Assembly (NCBI GenBank): GCA_021836665.1
Contig: JAKBHQ010000040.1
Coordinates: 1-5,133, forward strand
Reading direction: 5' to 3'
From: Thermoplasmata archaeon
GTDB taxonomy: Bacteria > Actinomycetota > Acidimicrobiia > Acidimicrobiales > Acidimicrobiaceae
DNA: 5,133 bases
A program made the translations under genes and the position numbers. This document shows, piece by piece, positions 1 to 5,133 of the stretch; within the stretch, counting starts at the first letter, position 1; each line of letters starts with the position of its first letter. The notes under the pieces are model-generated. The model saw only the letters and a list, made by a program, of their open reading frames with translations. It was not told where the DNA came from and made no database searches.

Positions 1-771
1 GCCCACGGGGATATCATAATGCTCGGCGGATATGCCGCCTGGGAACTTTATCAGACCTACAATATTTCACCAATAATCTCTACAGTCATTGTCGTCCCAA
101 TAACAGTGGTACTCGGATATCTACTAAACCGAGTGATCGCTCCCCGGTTGGCGAAGTCTTCTGACCCTGAGATGCTGTCTCTTATTCTATTTTTCGGGCT
201 CTCGGAAGTGATTGAAGCCCTTTCGTCGCTGGTTTTCGGAAACGCAGAGAGGTCTTTGCCGGTCAATTCGATTCCGACGGCCCCGCTAAAACTGTTCGGA
301 CAGGCGTATCCAGCAGACTGGTGGGTATCTGCCTTAGTCGCCATTCCGTTATTGGCTATCTTTCTACTTTTTCTGTACCGAAGTTCCGTCGGCTTGCAAG
401 TCAGAGCGGTTATTTCTGACTCCGTCGAAGCAGCGGTCGCTGGAATAAACGCCCGGAGGATATCTGGTCTTTATTTCGGAATCGGCTTCGCCTTGGCGGC
501 TTGCGCCGGTGTATGGGGAGTTTTCATATTCGGTGGAGTCAGTCCAACCGAAGGCCCAGCTATCACAGTTACCGCATTTGCAATAATCGTCTTCGGTTCA
601 TTGGGTAACCCAATCGGAACTCTAGTTGCCGGAATAATCTTTGGAATCTTTTACCAGTTGGCGCAGGTCTATGTCCCCAGCTGGTCAAATCTAGTCCCCT
701 ATGTACTGGTAATTGCGACAATGCTGACTCGGCCTCAAGGGCTGTTTGGAAGAAAGCAAAGAATTGCCTAG
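1..771 (+). CDS. livH: Branched-chain amino acid ABC transporter, LivH-type permease (5' partial)
   Basis: This is one of the two inner-membrane channel subunits of a hydrophobic amino acid uptake (HAAT/Liv) ABC importer. The frame is open to the left edge: bases 1-18 read AHGDII directly before the methionine at 19, giving AHGDIIMLGGYAAW, the conserved motif near the N-terminus of LivH proteins (typically GHGDLMMLGAY). The ATG at 19 is therefore internal, and roughly 40 N-terminal residues probably lie upstream. Several hydrophobic helices follow. The segment AAVAGINARRISGLYFGIGF (about residues 138-157 counted from that Met) is the cytoplasmic EAA-like loop that contacts the ATPase. The C-terminus, TRPQGLFGRK, is the typical family ending (RPxGLFG). 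livM starts 19 nt downstream. The family assignment is firm; the substrate (leucine/isoleucine/valine, other amino acids, amides) cannot be read from the permease. Confidence 0.93.
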   Translation, partial: AHGDIIMLGGYAAWELYQTYNISPIISTVIVVPITVVLGYLLNRVIAPRLAKSSDPEMLSLILFFGLSEVIEALSSLVFGNAERSLPVNSIPTAPLKLFGQAYPADWWVSALVAIPLLAIFLLFLYRSSVGLQVRAVISDSVEAAVAGINARRISGLYFGIGFALAACAGVWGVFIFGGVSPTEGPAITVTAFAIIVFGSLGNPIGTLVAGIIFGIFYQLAQVYVPSWSNLVPYVLVIATMLTRPQGLFGRKQRIA

Positions 772-790
772 CACCACGGAAATCAACACC

Positions 791-1750
791 ATGCAAAGTA
801 CTGACTCGAAGATAAAAAGACTAGTTAGCCCAGCCATCGCGACCTTAGTACCGGTGATCGCCTTCGCACTGGCGATTCATGTTTATTCAAACGAGCTGCT
901 TCTCACCTACATGGCAATTTATGTCGCGCTCGCCCAGGGTGTGAACATCATGTATGGCTTCACCGGTTACTTGCCATTTGGATACTTCGGCTTTTTTGGA
1001 ATAGGCGCCTATGTCTCTGGCCTTGTCATGTTGGACTACAACTTCCCTCCAGTAGTGGCGGTAGTCATTGGCGGGTTGGGAGGTGCACTGGTTGGGGCAA
1101 TACTTTTGCCGTTGTTTAGACTTCGAGGTGCATATTTTGCAATAGGCACCCTTGCGGCCAGTGAGGCCATATATACAATTGTCGCTAATCCGTCGCTCCA
1201 ATCGATAACTAACGGGCCTTATGGCCTCAACCTTGCCAACTATTATTCCTCGGGAATGGCATATGGTTCCGCTATTGGATTAGTCGCAATCTCCATTATT
1301 GCTGTTAGCTATGTACGTGGCTCGCGATTCGGGCTTACTCTCAAGGCCATTAGGGATGATCCATATTCTGCTTCCATGGCAGGAGTGAACGTACCGAGGC
1401 AGCGCTTTTACGCTTGGCTCATTTCCGCTGCAATTGCCGGAATGGCGGGAAGCATCTTCGGTTGGGCGACCAGCGTCTTTTACCCTCAGGCGGTTTTCGA
1501 TTCCAGCCTTTCAGTTCTGGCAATCGTCTTTGCCCTATTTGGCGGAATAGGTTCAGTTTGGGGCCCAACCATCGGTGCCATCCTTCTGTATTCGGTATAC
1601 AACGCCATCGGCATCTCAAATCCACAATATTTTCAGCTCATCTATGGAGTGGTGATTGTCTTGCTAGTTCTTTTTGCACCACGCGGACTGCTCGGATTCT
1701 GGAATTTCATAGCGCAAACGCTCCGCAGTAAGAGGAAAAAAAATGACTGA
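791..1750 (+). CDS. livM: Branched-chain amino acid ABC transporter, LivM-type permease
   Basis: Second membrane channel subunit of the importer, 319 aa from the ATG at 791. Family marks are GFTGYLPFGYFGFFGIGAY (57-74), LRGAYFAIGTLA (111-122), NGPYGL (141-146), the ATPase-contacting loop GLTLKAIRDDPYSASMAGVN (181-200), GGIGSVWGPTIGA (251-263) and the terminal APRGLLGFW (296-304). Helices fill most of the chain, and the tail RSKRKKND is basic and cytosolic. The frame is open up to a TTG at 746 inside livH, but I prefer the ATG. It leaves a short polar N-terminus before the first helix and avoids a 26-nt overlap. Its Shine-Dalgarno is weak (GGAA at 778-781, 9 nt away), so translation may be coupled to livH. 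The stop overlaps the livG start by 8 nt. The start is less certain than the identity. Confidence 0.93.
   Translation: MQSTDSKIKRLVSPAIATLVPVIAFALAIHVYSNELLLTYMAIYVALAQGVNIMYGFTGYLPFGYFGFFGIGAYVSGLVMLDYNFPPVVAVVIGGLGGALVGAILLPLFRLRGAYFAIGTLAASEAIYTIVANPSLQSITNGPYGLNLANYYSSGMAYGSAIGLVAISIIAVSYVRGSRFGLTLKAIRDDPYSASMAGVNVPRQRFYAWLISAAIAGMAGSIFGWATSVFYPQAVFDSSLSVLAIVFALFGGIGSVWGPTIGAILLYSVYNAIGISNPQYFQLIYGVVIVLLVLFAPRGLLGFWNFIAQTLRSKRKKND
1731..1736 (+). promoter_or_regulatory. Ribosome binding site of livG
   Basis: AGAGGA lies 6 nt before the ATG at 1743, inside the last codons of livM. It fixes the livG start and supports translational coupling across the 8-nt overlap. Confidence 0.7.
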
Positions 1751-2468
1751 TGCCCCAGCGCTACTCAAGATAGAAAACCTGACCACCGTCTTCGGCGGAC
1801 TTAAAGCACTAAGTGAAGTGTCGCTTGAGATTGTGCCGGGTCAAGCCATCGGCTTGGTAGGGCCGAATGGGTCTGGAAAGACGACCCTCGTAAATACGGT
1901 TTGCGGATTATACCGACCCGCATCTGGCAGAGTTATCCTCGAAGGAACTGACATTACCGGCCACCGACCACACTCGATAGCGAGGGCTGGCATCAACCGG
2001 ACATTCCAAATTCCAAAACCATTCAAGGATCTATCGGTATATGAAAATGTCAAGGTGTCATCCATACACAGCCGAAATCATGCTCCAATTGAAGAGGTTT
2101 TAGCTCGCGTCAACTTAAGGGAATTCGCAAACCATCCAATTTCTGAATTAACTGCAGCGCAACAAAAACGTCTCGACCTAGCAAGAGCTGTCGCACTCGA
2201 GCCAAAGGTCATTTTCGTCGATGAACTTGCGGCCGGACTGACTCCTGGCGAGCTGCACGAGGTAGCGGAGATGCTCAAGGAGTTTCAGGCGCTCGGCATC
2301 GCCCTGATAGTAGTTGAACATCTGATGGGGTTTTTAGAGCAAGTAGTCGCTTCGGTTCTGGTCCTTAGTGCCGGTCGCACAATATTCGCTGGACCATTAC
2401 GAAACGCCCTTGCCGATGAAGAGGTCAAAAGGGTCTTTCTTGGAGGAGAATCAGATGCTGGAAATTAA
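1743..2468 (+). CDS. livG: Branched-chain amino acid ABC transporter, LivG-type ATPase
   Basis: One of two cytoplasmic ATP-binding subunits powering the importer, 241 aa. Landmarks in order: N-terminal LKIENLTTVFGGLKAL with the A-loop region (8-23); Walker A GPNGSGKTT (40-48); Q-loop RTFQIPKPF with Q89, where RTFQ is typical of LivG; signature region LTAAQQKRLDLARA (136-149); Walker B VIFVDE (156-161); D-loop region AAGL (163-166); H-loop VVEHLM with H193. The C-terminus AGPLRNALADEEVKRVFLGG is the usual LivG/LivF tail. Two points are unusual. The signature is LTAAQ where many ABC proteins have LSGGQ, so the second glycine is alanine. The residue after the Walker B glutamate is Leu rather than the common Pro (DELAAGL). 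All catalytic residues (K46, Q89, D160, E161, H193) are present, so the subunit should be active. It overlaps livM by 8 nt and livF by 14 nt. Confidence 0.95.
   Translation: MTDAPALLKIENLTTVFGGLKALSEVSLEIVPGQAIGLVGPNGSGKTTLVNTVCGLYRPASGRVILEGTDITGHRPHSIARAGINRTFQIPKPFKDLSVYENVKVSSIHSRNHAPIEEVLARVNLREFANHPISELTAAQQKRLDLARAVALEPKVIFVDELAAGLTPGELHEVAEMLKEFQALGIALIVVEHLMGFLEQVVASVLVLSAGRTIFAGPLRNALADEEVKRVFLGGESDAGN
2442..2448 (+). promoter_or_regulatory. Ribosome binding site that decides the livF start
   Basis: GGAGGAG lies 6 nt before the ATG at 2455, within the last codons of livG. The frame is open back to a GTG at 2368, but that start would overlap livG by 101 nt and add 29 residues unlike the family. 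This site supports 2455 instead. Confidence 0.85.
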
Positions 2469-3150
2469 GCAGATGACCTCCGGCTATGGGCCGATGCAGG
2501 TGCTCTGGGATCTCGATTTGAAGGTCAACCCAAATGAGGTACAGGTGGTGCTAGGTGCCAATGGAGCAGGCAAATCGACGCTTCTAAAGGTAATCGTTGG
2601 CATTTTGCCCCTCTGGTCAGGATTGCTAGAGTTAGAAGGACACGACATCGCCCACATGTCCGTAACCGCGAGAGTCAAGCGCGGTATCGGATACATGAGC
2701 GAGAAGGGCATCTTTCCTGAACTGACCGTCGAAGAGAATCTACGACTCGGCGGATTATCAAAACAAAAAAGTGAAACTAGGGAGCAAATCGACAGCGTTT
2801 ACCAGCGATTTCCAGAGCTCAAGGAGAGACGAGGTTACGTCGCTGGCGGACTCTCGGGTGGGCAAAGAAAACTAGTAGGCATCGGCCGTTCTCTCATCTC
2901 CCAGCCGAAGATACTGCTGATGGATGAGCCATCCTCGGGGCTGTCCCCGCGCTATGTATCCGAGGTCATCGAAAGACTGGCTGAGTTACGAGGACAAATG
3001 ACACTCGTTATAGCCGAGCAAAACATCTCTTTTCTCAAAATAGCTGATACGGTCAGTGTGATCGAGGGCGGTCGAACTCGATTCGAGGGTAGCGTTGCCG
3101 ACTTTACCAATGACGACAACCTAAAAACGGCATTCTTCGGCATCGAATAG
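2455..3150 (+). CDS. livF: Branched-chain amino acid ABC transporter, LivF-type ATPase
   Basis: Second ATP-binding subunit, paired with LivG under the LivH/LivM channel; 231 aa, close to the usual LivF length. It begins MLEIKQMTSGYGPMQVLWDL, the LivF-type N-terminus (GYG.xxVL.dl). Landmarks: Walker A GANGAGKST (34-42); Q-loop region GYMSEKGIFPELTVEENL (79-96), where LivF proteins carry E (usually VPEGRxVFP) in place of Gln; perfect signature LSGGQ (133-137); Walker B ILLMDEPSSGLSP (153-165) with D157 and E158; switch region VIAEQN (185-190), with Gln at the H-loop position as in other LivF proteins. The segment MSEKGIFP looks one residue shorter than the usual VPEGRRVFP. It is the last gene of the operon, overlapping livG by 14 nt, with a strong Shine-Dalgarno. 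The hairpin at 3266-3301 probably ends the transcript. Confidence 0.95.
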   Translation: MLEIKQMTSGYGPMQVLWDLDLKVNPNEVQVVLGANGAGKSTLLKVIVGILPLWSGLLELEGHDIAHMSVTARVKRGIGYMSEKGIFPELTVEENLRLGGLSKQKSETREQIDSVYQRFPELKERRGYVAGGLSGGQRKLVGIGRSLISQPKILLMDEPSSGLSPRYVSEVIERLAELRGQMTLVIAEQNISFLKIADTVSVIEGGRTRFEGSVADFTNDDNLKTAFFGIE

Positions 3151-3265
3151 CCACAAGAGTGCCTCGCAGCAGACAAACCAATGTCGACTCAACCATTTAA
3201 ACGCCCATGCAAGTACCAACTTGGGTTCAGTCAAATGTTGATCGCCCAGGTTTGCTTAAAATATT

Positions 3266-3301
3266 GAGGAAATGACCGAAGCGAAATCCGGTCATTTCCT
3301 C
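3266..3301. terminator. Bidirectional intrinsic terminator between livF and the MFS gene
   Basis: GAGGAAATGACCG at 3266-3278 is perfectly complementary to CGGTCATTTCCTC at 3289-3301, giving a 13-bp stem with a 10-nt loop. It sits in the gap between two convergent genes, 115 nt after livF and 28 nt after the MFS stop. Read from the - strand it is followed by CAATATTTT, a passable U-rich tail. On the + strand the following bases are poorer (a TTTT only at 3314-3317). Termination of the MFS transcript is therefore better supported than that of livF, though the hairpin likely serves both. The rest of the 179-nt gap shows nothing else convincing. Confidence 0.75.
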
Positions 3302-3329
3302 CACTTCTACCTGCTTTTAACCGATCGGC

Positions 3330-4853
3330 CTAGCCTACAAATAGGTTCATCTCATCTGATGAAGTTTCTTGTTTTCCCCACCTGAGCAACAGAAGCGATG
3401 AAAGCGCTCCGAGCACAAAGACGACGGCCGACCACCGAAATGCCGTTATATAGCTATGGACACCGGCTTCGGCCAAAAGCAGCTGTGACGGTACTTTGTG
3501 AAGCAAAAAGTTCGTCGCAGTAGTTGCAGCCAGAGTGTTGAGCAAAGCCGTCCCTATCGATCCACCTATCTGCTGAGCGGTGTTAACCGTCGCTGATGCA
3601 ACTCCCGCATCATCTGGTGAAACACCCGCAGTTGCAGCATTGATCGACGGTGCAAAAACTGATCCGAGACCAAGTCCCAAAACCAAGAGGGCAGGCAAAA
3701 TGACGCTGGGATAGCTGGCATGGACTGTAATCCGGGTAAGAAGCAAGAGGCCAAATGCGGATACTAGCATTCCCACTACCACCATCGGCTTTGGACCAAT
3801 TCGCGGCAGCAGTACGGCAGTGGCCACCGACGCGGTCAGTACCAGTACCGCGATCATAGGCAAGAAAGCAACCCCAGTCCTGACCGGAGAGTAGCCCAGT
3901 GTCGACTGCATGAAGTAAGTAAGGAAAAGAAAGACGCCGAACATTCCGACGGCCGATAAGAAAACAGCAATATAAGACCCGCCACGAGTCCGGTCGAGAA
4001 CCACTCGCATTGGAAGGAGTGGGTGCGTTGCCCTCGTCTCAATTTGCACAAAAAGACCGAGTAGAATGACTCCTAGGGCCAGAAATACTAACGTAATTGA
4101 GTTCAGCCAGCCAGAAGTTTCCGCATGCGAGAAGCCATATACCAGAGAAAACATGGAAATCGATCCAGCCAGCACTCCGGGTATGTCCAGCTTTACCTTG
4201 TCGCGTTCCGGGTCATGGCGTAAGAAGATAACTCCACCTATCGTCGCTGCTACCGCAAACACCAGGTTTATATAGAGGCTCCACCTCCAAGAAAGGTACT
4301 GCGTCAGAAATCCGCCCAAAAGAAGCCCAAGCGCTGCTCCCCCGCCGGCGATCGCACCAAAGACTCCAAAAGCCTTACCCCGTTCCTTCGGGTCGCTGAA
4401 AGTAGTAGTTAGCAAAGAAAGTGCAGCGGGAGCCAAAAGAGCGCCGAATGCCCCTTGTACGACTCGTGATGCGACAAGCATTGGAAAACCGGTTGCGGCT
4501 CCCCCGATAGCAGAAGCTACCGCAAATCCAATCAGTCCAACAAGGAATACTCGCTTACGACCAAAATAGTCGGCTACTCGACCTCCGAGGAGGAGAAGGC
4601 TTCCAAACGAAAGCGCATAGCCAGTAACAATCCACTGACGATCAGCGGTCGAAAAGGCTAGAGCCTTCTGCGCAGAAGGCAGTGCAATGTTGACGACTGT
4701 TGCGTCTAGAACAACCATCAACTGTGCGATCGCAACTACCGCCAGTATCCACCAGCGTCGATTGTAAATGTGATGGGCCAATTTCTCAGCCTCGCTTGCC
4801 CCATGCCTGAGGGTCAACTCAGAGCTATTAGGGAAATCCAGTGATGACTCCAC
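3330..4853 (-). CDS. MFS drug exporter, DHA2 (EmrB/QacA, 14-TMS) family
   Basis: Proton-driven inner-membrane exporter of the DHA2 drug:H+ antiporter family, 507 aa, the normal length for 14 helices. Family marks: a cytosolic N-terminus with HHIYNRRWWIL before helix 1; motif D1 VVLDATVVNIALP (47-59) with D50; motif A GGRVADYFGRKR in the helix 2-3 loop (90-101); motif B RVVQGAFGALLAP in helix 4 (130-142) with R130; motif C GAIAGGGAALGLLLGG in helix 5 (166-181), here with Gly/Leu instead of the usual prolines; SWRWSLYINL (188-197) after helix 5. The second half has the expected LGYSPVRTGVAFLP (319-332) and DDAGVASATVNTAQQIGGSIGTA (414-436). The start is GTG at 4853, fixed by AGGAGG 6 nt upstream. 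It is divergent from a tetR gene with two palindromes in the gap, so it is probably repressed by that regulator. Substrate unknown: multidrug, antibiotic or dye export are all possible. Confidence 0.93.
   Translation of the reverse strand: MESSLDFPNSSELTLRHGASEAEKLAHHIYNRRWWILAVVAIAQLMVVLDATVVNIALPSAQKALAFSTADRQWIVTGYALSFGSLLLLGGRVADYFGRKRVFLVGLIGFAVASAIGGAATGFPMLVASRVVQGAFGALLAPAALSLLTTTFSDPKERGKAFGVFGAIAGGGAALGLLLGGFLTQYLSWRWSLYINLVFAVAATIGGVIFLRHDPERDKVKLDIPGVLAGSISMFSLVYGFSHAETSGWLNSITLVFLALGVILLGLFVQIETRATHPLLPMRVVLDRTRGGSYIAVFLSAVGMFGVFLFLTYFMQSTLGYSPVRTGVAFLPMIAVLVLTASVATAVLLPRIGPKPMVVVGMLVSAFGLLLLTRITVHASYPSVILPALLVLGLGLGSVFAPSINAATAGVSPDDAGVASATVNTAQQIGGSIGTALLNTLAATTATNFLLHKVPSQLLLAEAGVHSYITAFRWSAVVFVLGALSSLLLLRWGKQETSSDEMNLFVG
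4663..4680. repeat. 18-bp perfect palindrome inside the MFS gene, with a third arm alongside
   Basis: GCCTTCTGCGCAGAAGGC is its own reverse complement. Next to it, AAGGC at 4654-4658 can pair with GCCTT at 4663-4667 instead, so two mutually exclusive hairpins are possible. In the mRNA this lies about 175-200 nt into the MFS coding region, over residues LPSAQKALA. The coding frame runs straight through it. The sequence is visible; any function is unknown, and it may be chance. Confidence 0.6.
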
Positions 4854-4859
4854 CTAAAT

Positions 4860-4865
4860 CCTCCT
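4860..4865 (-). promoter_or_regulatory. Ribosome binding site of the MFS gene
   Basis: On the - strand AGGAGG stands 6 nt before the GTG start at 4853. This near-ideal site justifies the non-ATG start. Confidence 0.88.
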
Positions 4866-4871
4866 ATGGAT

Positions 4872-4890
4872 GTGGAGACTGTTTCTCCAC
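4872..4890. promoter_or_regulatory. Putative TetR operator O1 (MFS-proximal)
   Basis: GTGGAGA-N5-TCTCCAC is a perfect 7-bp inverted repeat, 19 bp overall, a size typical of TetR-family operators. It lies 6 nt upstream of the MFS Shine-Dalgarno, so a bound repressor would block the start or early elongation of MFS transcription. A closely related copy is at 4914-4932. The palindrome is seen directly; its binding by the adjacent TetR protein is inferred from the divergent arrangement. Confidence 0.72.
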
Positions 4891-4913
4891 TTATCAAACC
4901 AACATATAGCAAT

Positions 4914-4932
4914 CTGGAGATATTCCCTCCAC
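4914..4932. promoter_or_regulatory. Putative TetR operator O2 (tetR-proximal)
   Basis: CTGGAGA-N5-CCTCCAC repeats O1 with the same 7-5-7 layout. Compared on the - strand the two sites match at 13 of 19 positions, including the cores GTGGAG and CTCCA. The two outer arm positions that differ from O1 make this copy imperfect. Its centre is 42 bp from that of O1 and it ends 20 nt before the tetR ATG, well placed for autorepression and to cover the upstream part of an MFS promoter. Confidence 0.66.
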
Positions 4933-4952
4933 TTTAAGCTAGTTTGTTAAGC

Positions 4953-5133
4953 ATGATAAAGCATCGCCTTTTATCAACCCAGGATGTTCCAGACCGCACC
5001 GAGCGAGCGTTGCGCAAGGATGCCGAAGTGAACCGCGACCGGATACTGAAGGCCGCTTACGAACTATTTGCAGCGAAGGGCTTAGGGGTAACACTCGACG
5101 ATGTCGCCCACCACGCCCGACTCGGTGTCGGGA
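4953..5133 (+). CDS. TetR-family transcriptional regulator (3' truncated by window edge)
   Basis: DNA-binding repressor, of which only the first 60 residues are present. NRDRILKAAYELFAAKG (27-43) is the canonical first helix of TetR proteins. TLDDVAHHARLGVG (47-60) is helix 2 and the turn into the recognition helix, matching the family pattern T..dIA..AGVs.G. The ligand-binding half lies beyond the window. The start at 4953 is the first ATG after an in-frame TAA at 4935 but has no Shine-Dalgarno. A GTG at 5028 (codon 26) has AAGGA 7 nt upstream and would give MNRDRIL as N-terminus. I keep the ATG because LRKDAEVNRDRIL upstream of that GTG also looks like the usual TetR lead-in (LRxDAxxNRxRIL). 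Divergent from the MFS exporter, it probably represses that gene and itself through the two palindromes in the gap. Confidence 0.88.
   Translation, partial: MIKHRLLSTQDVPDRTERALRKDAEVNRDRILKAAYELFAAKGLGVTLDDVAHHARLGVG

Larger units (their letters stand above)
4854..4952. promoter_or_regulatory. Divergent promoter region between the MFS gene and tetR
   Basis: This 99-nt gap must hold promoters for both directions. No consensus -35/-10 pair stands out. Candidates are weak: between the two operators CATATAG reads TATAGC rightward (4905-4910) and TATATG leftward; on the + strand TAGTTT at 4940-4945 fits TANNNT and sits 7 nt before the tetR ATG, as expected for a leaderless transcript. The positions are inferences; only the presence of a divergent regulatory region is well supported. 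Confidence 0.5.

Noticed and set aside
746..790. Longer LivM starting at TTG 746 inside livH
   Set aside because: It would add a polar stretch with no family resemblance; the ATG at 791 gives a normal N-terminus. A TTG start cannot be wholly excluded.
887..1201. Open frames on the opposite strand and in other frames within livM, livG, livF and the MFS gene
   Set aside because: They lie inside well-recognised genes, have unlikely compositions and lack ribosome binding sites; they are shadows of the real coding frames.
2368..2454. Longer LivF starting at GTG 2368
   Set aside because: It lacks a Shine-Dalgarno, overlaps livG by 101 nt and adds residues unlike LivF. The ATG at 2455 has GGAGGAG at the right distance and gives the family N-terminus.
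3007..3024. Missing H-loop histidine in LivF (AEQN)
   Set aside because: Gln at this position is normal for LivF-type ATPases, so this is not a defect.
3204..3225. Imperfect hairpin (CCC..AAGT / ACTT.GGG) after livF
   Set aside because: The short stem needs a 4-nt bulge and has no U-tract; much weaker than the hairpin at 3266-3301.
3181..3267. Possible 28-codon ORF after livF
   Set aside because: No Shine-Dalgarno, no recognisable sequence, and its end runs into the terminator stem.
1..5133. CRISPR arrays, insertion sequences, tRNA genes or a defence system
   Set aside because: No repeat-spacer pattern, transposase, terminal inverted repeats or tRNA-like folds were seen.

Overview
The window holds the 3' part of a branched-chain amino acid type ABC importer operon on the + strand (livH-livM-livG-livF). 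After it comes a convergent DHA2/EmrB-type MFS drug transporter on the - strand, and then the start of a divergent TetR-family regulator on the + strand that runs off the right edge. No mobile element, CRISPR array, tRNA or rRNA is visible. I found no sign of a wholly new system; the most informative non-coding signal is a pair of matching palindromes between the MFS gene and the regulator gene.

Organism: base composition looks mid-range (about half G+C by eye). Three genes (livG, livF, MFS) have strong Shine-Dalgarno sites, one of them with a GTG start. The regulator has no Shine-Dalgarno and a TANNNT-like hexamer 7 nt before its ATG, which would fit a leaderless transcript. The MFS protein resembles actinobacterial drug exporters. 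Together these lean weakly toward a mid-GC actinobacterium, but this is an inference and not a classification.

Layout: 1-771 is the C-terminal part of a LivH permease whose start lies upstream of the window. 791-1750 is the LivM permease. 1743-2468 and 2455-3150 are the LivG and LivF ATPases. livM/livG overlap by 8 nt and livG/livF by 14 nt, so the four are almost certainly one translationally coupled transcript. The partner substrate-binding protein (LivJ/LivK type) is not in view. 3151-3329 is the convergent intergenic gap, with a 13-bp perfect hairpin (3266-3301) able to terminate from both sides. 3330-4853 (-) is a 14-helix MFS exporter. 4854-4952 is a 99-nt divergent regulatory gap. 4953-5133 (+) is the N-terminal 60 codons of a TetR regulator, covering helix 1 and most of the helix-turn-helix.

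How the parts work together: LivH and LivM form the membrane channel, and LivG and LivF energise uptake of an amino acid or related small molecule delivered by an unseen binding protein. The MFS gene and tetR form a separate module. The TetR protein probably binds two related 19-bp palindromes in the gap, centred 42 bp apart (about four helical turns), repressing both the exporter and itself until a ligand, probably an exporter substrate, releases it.
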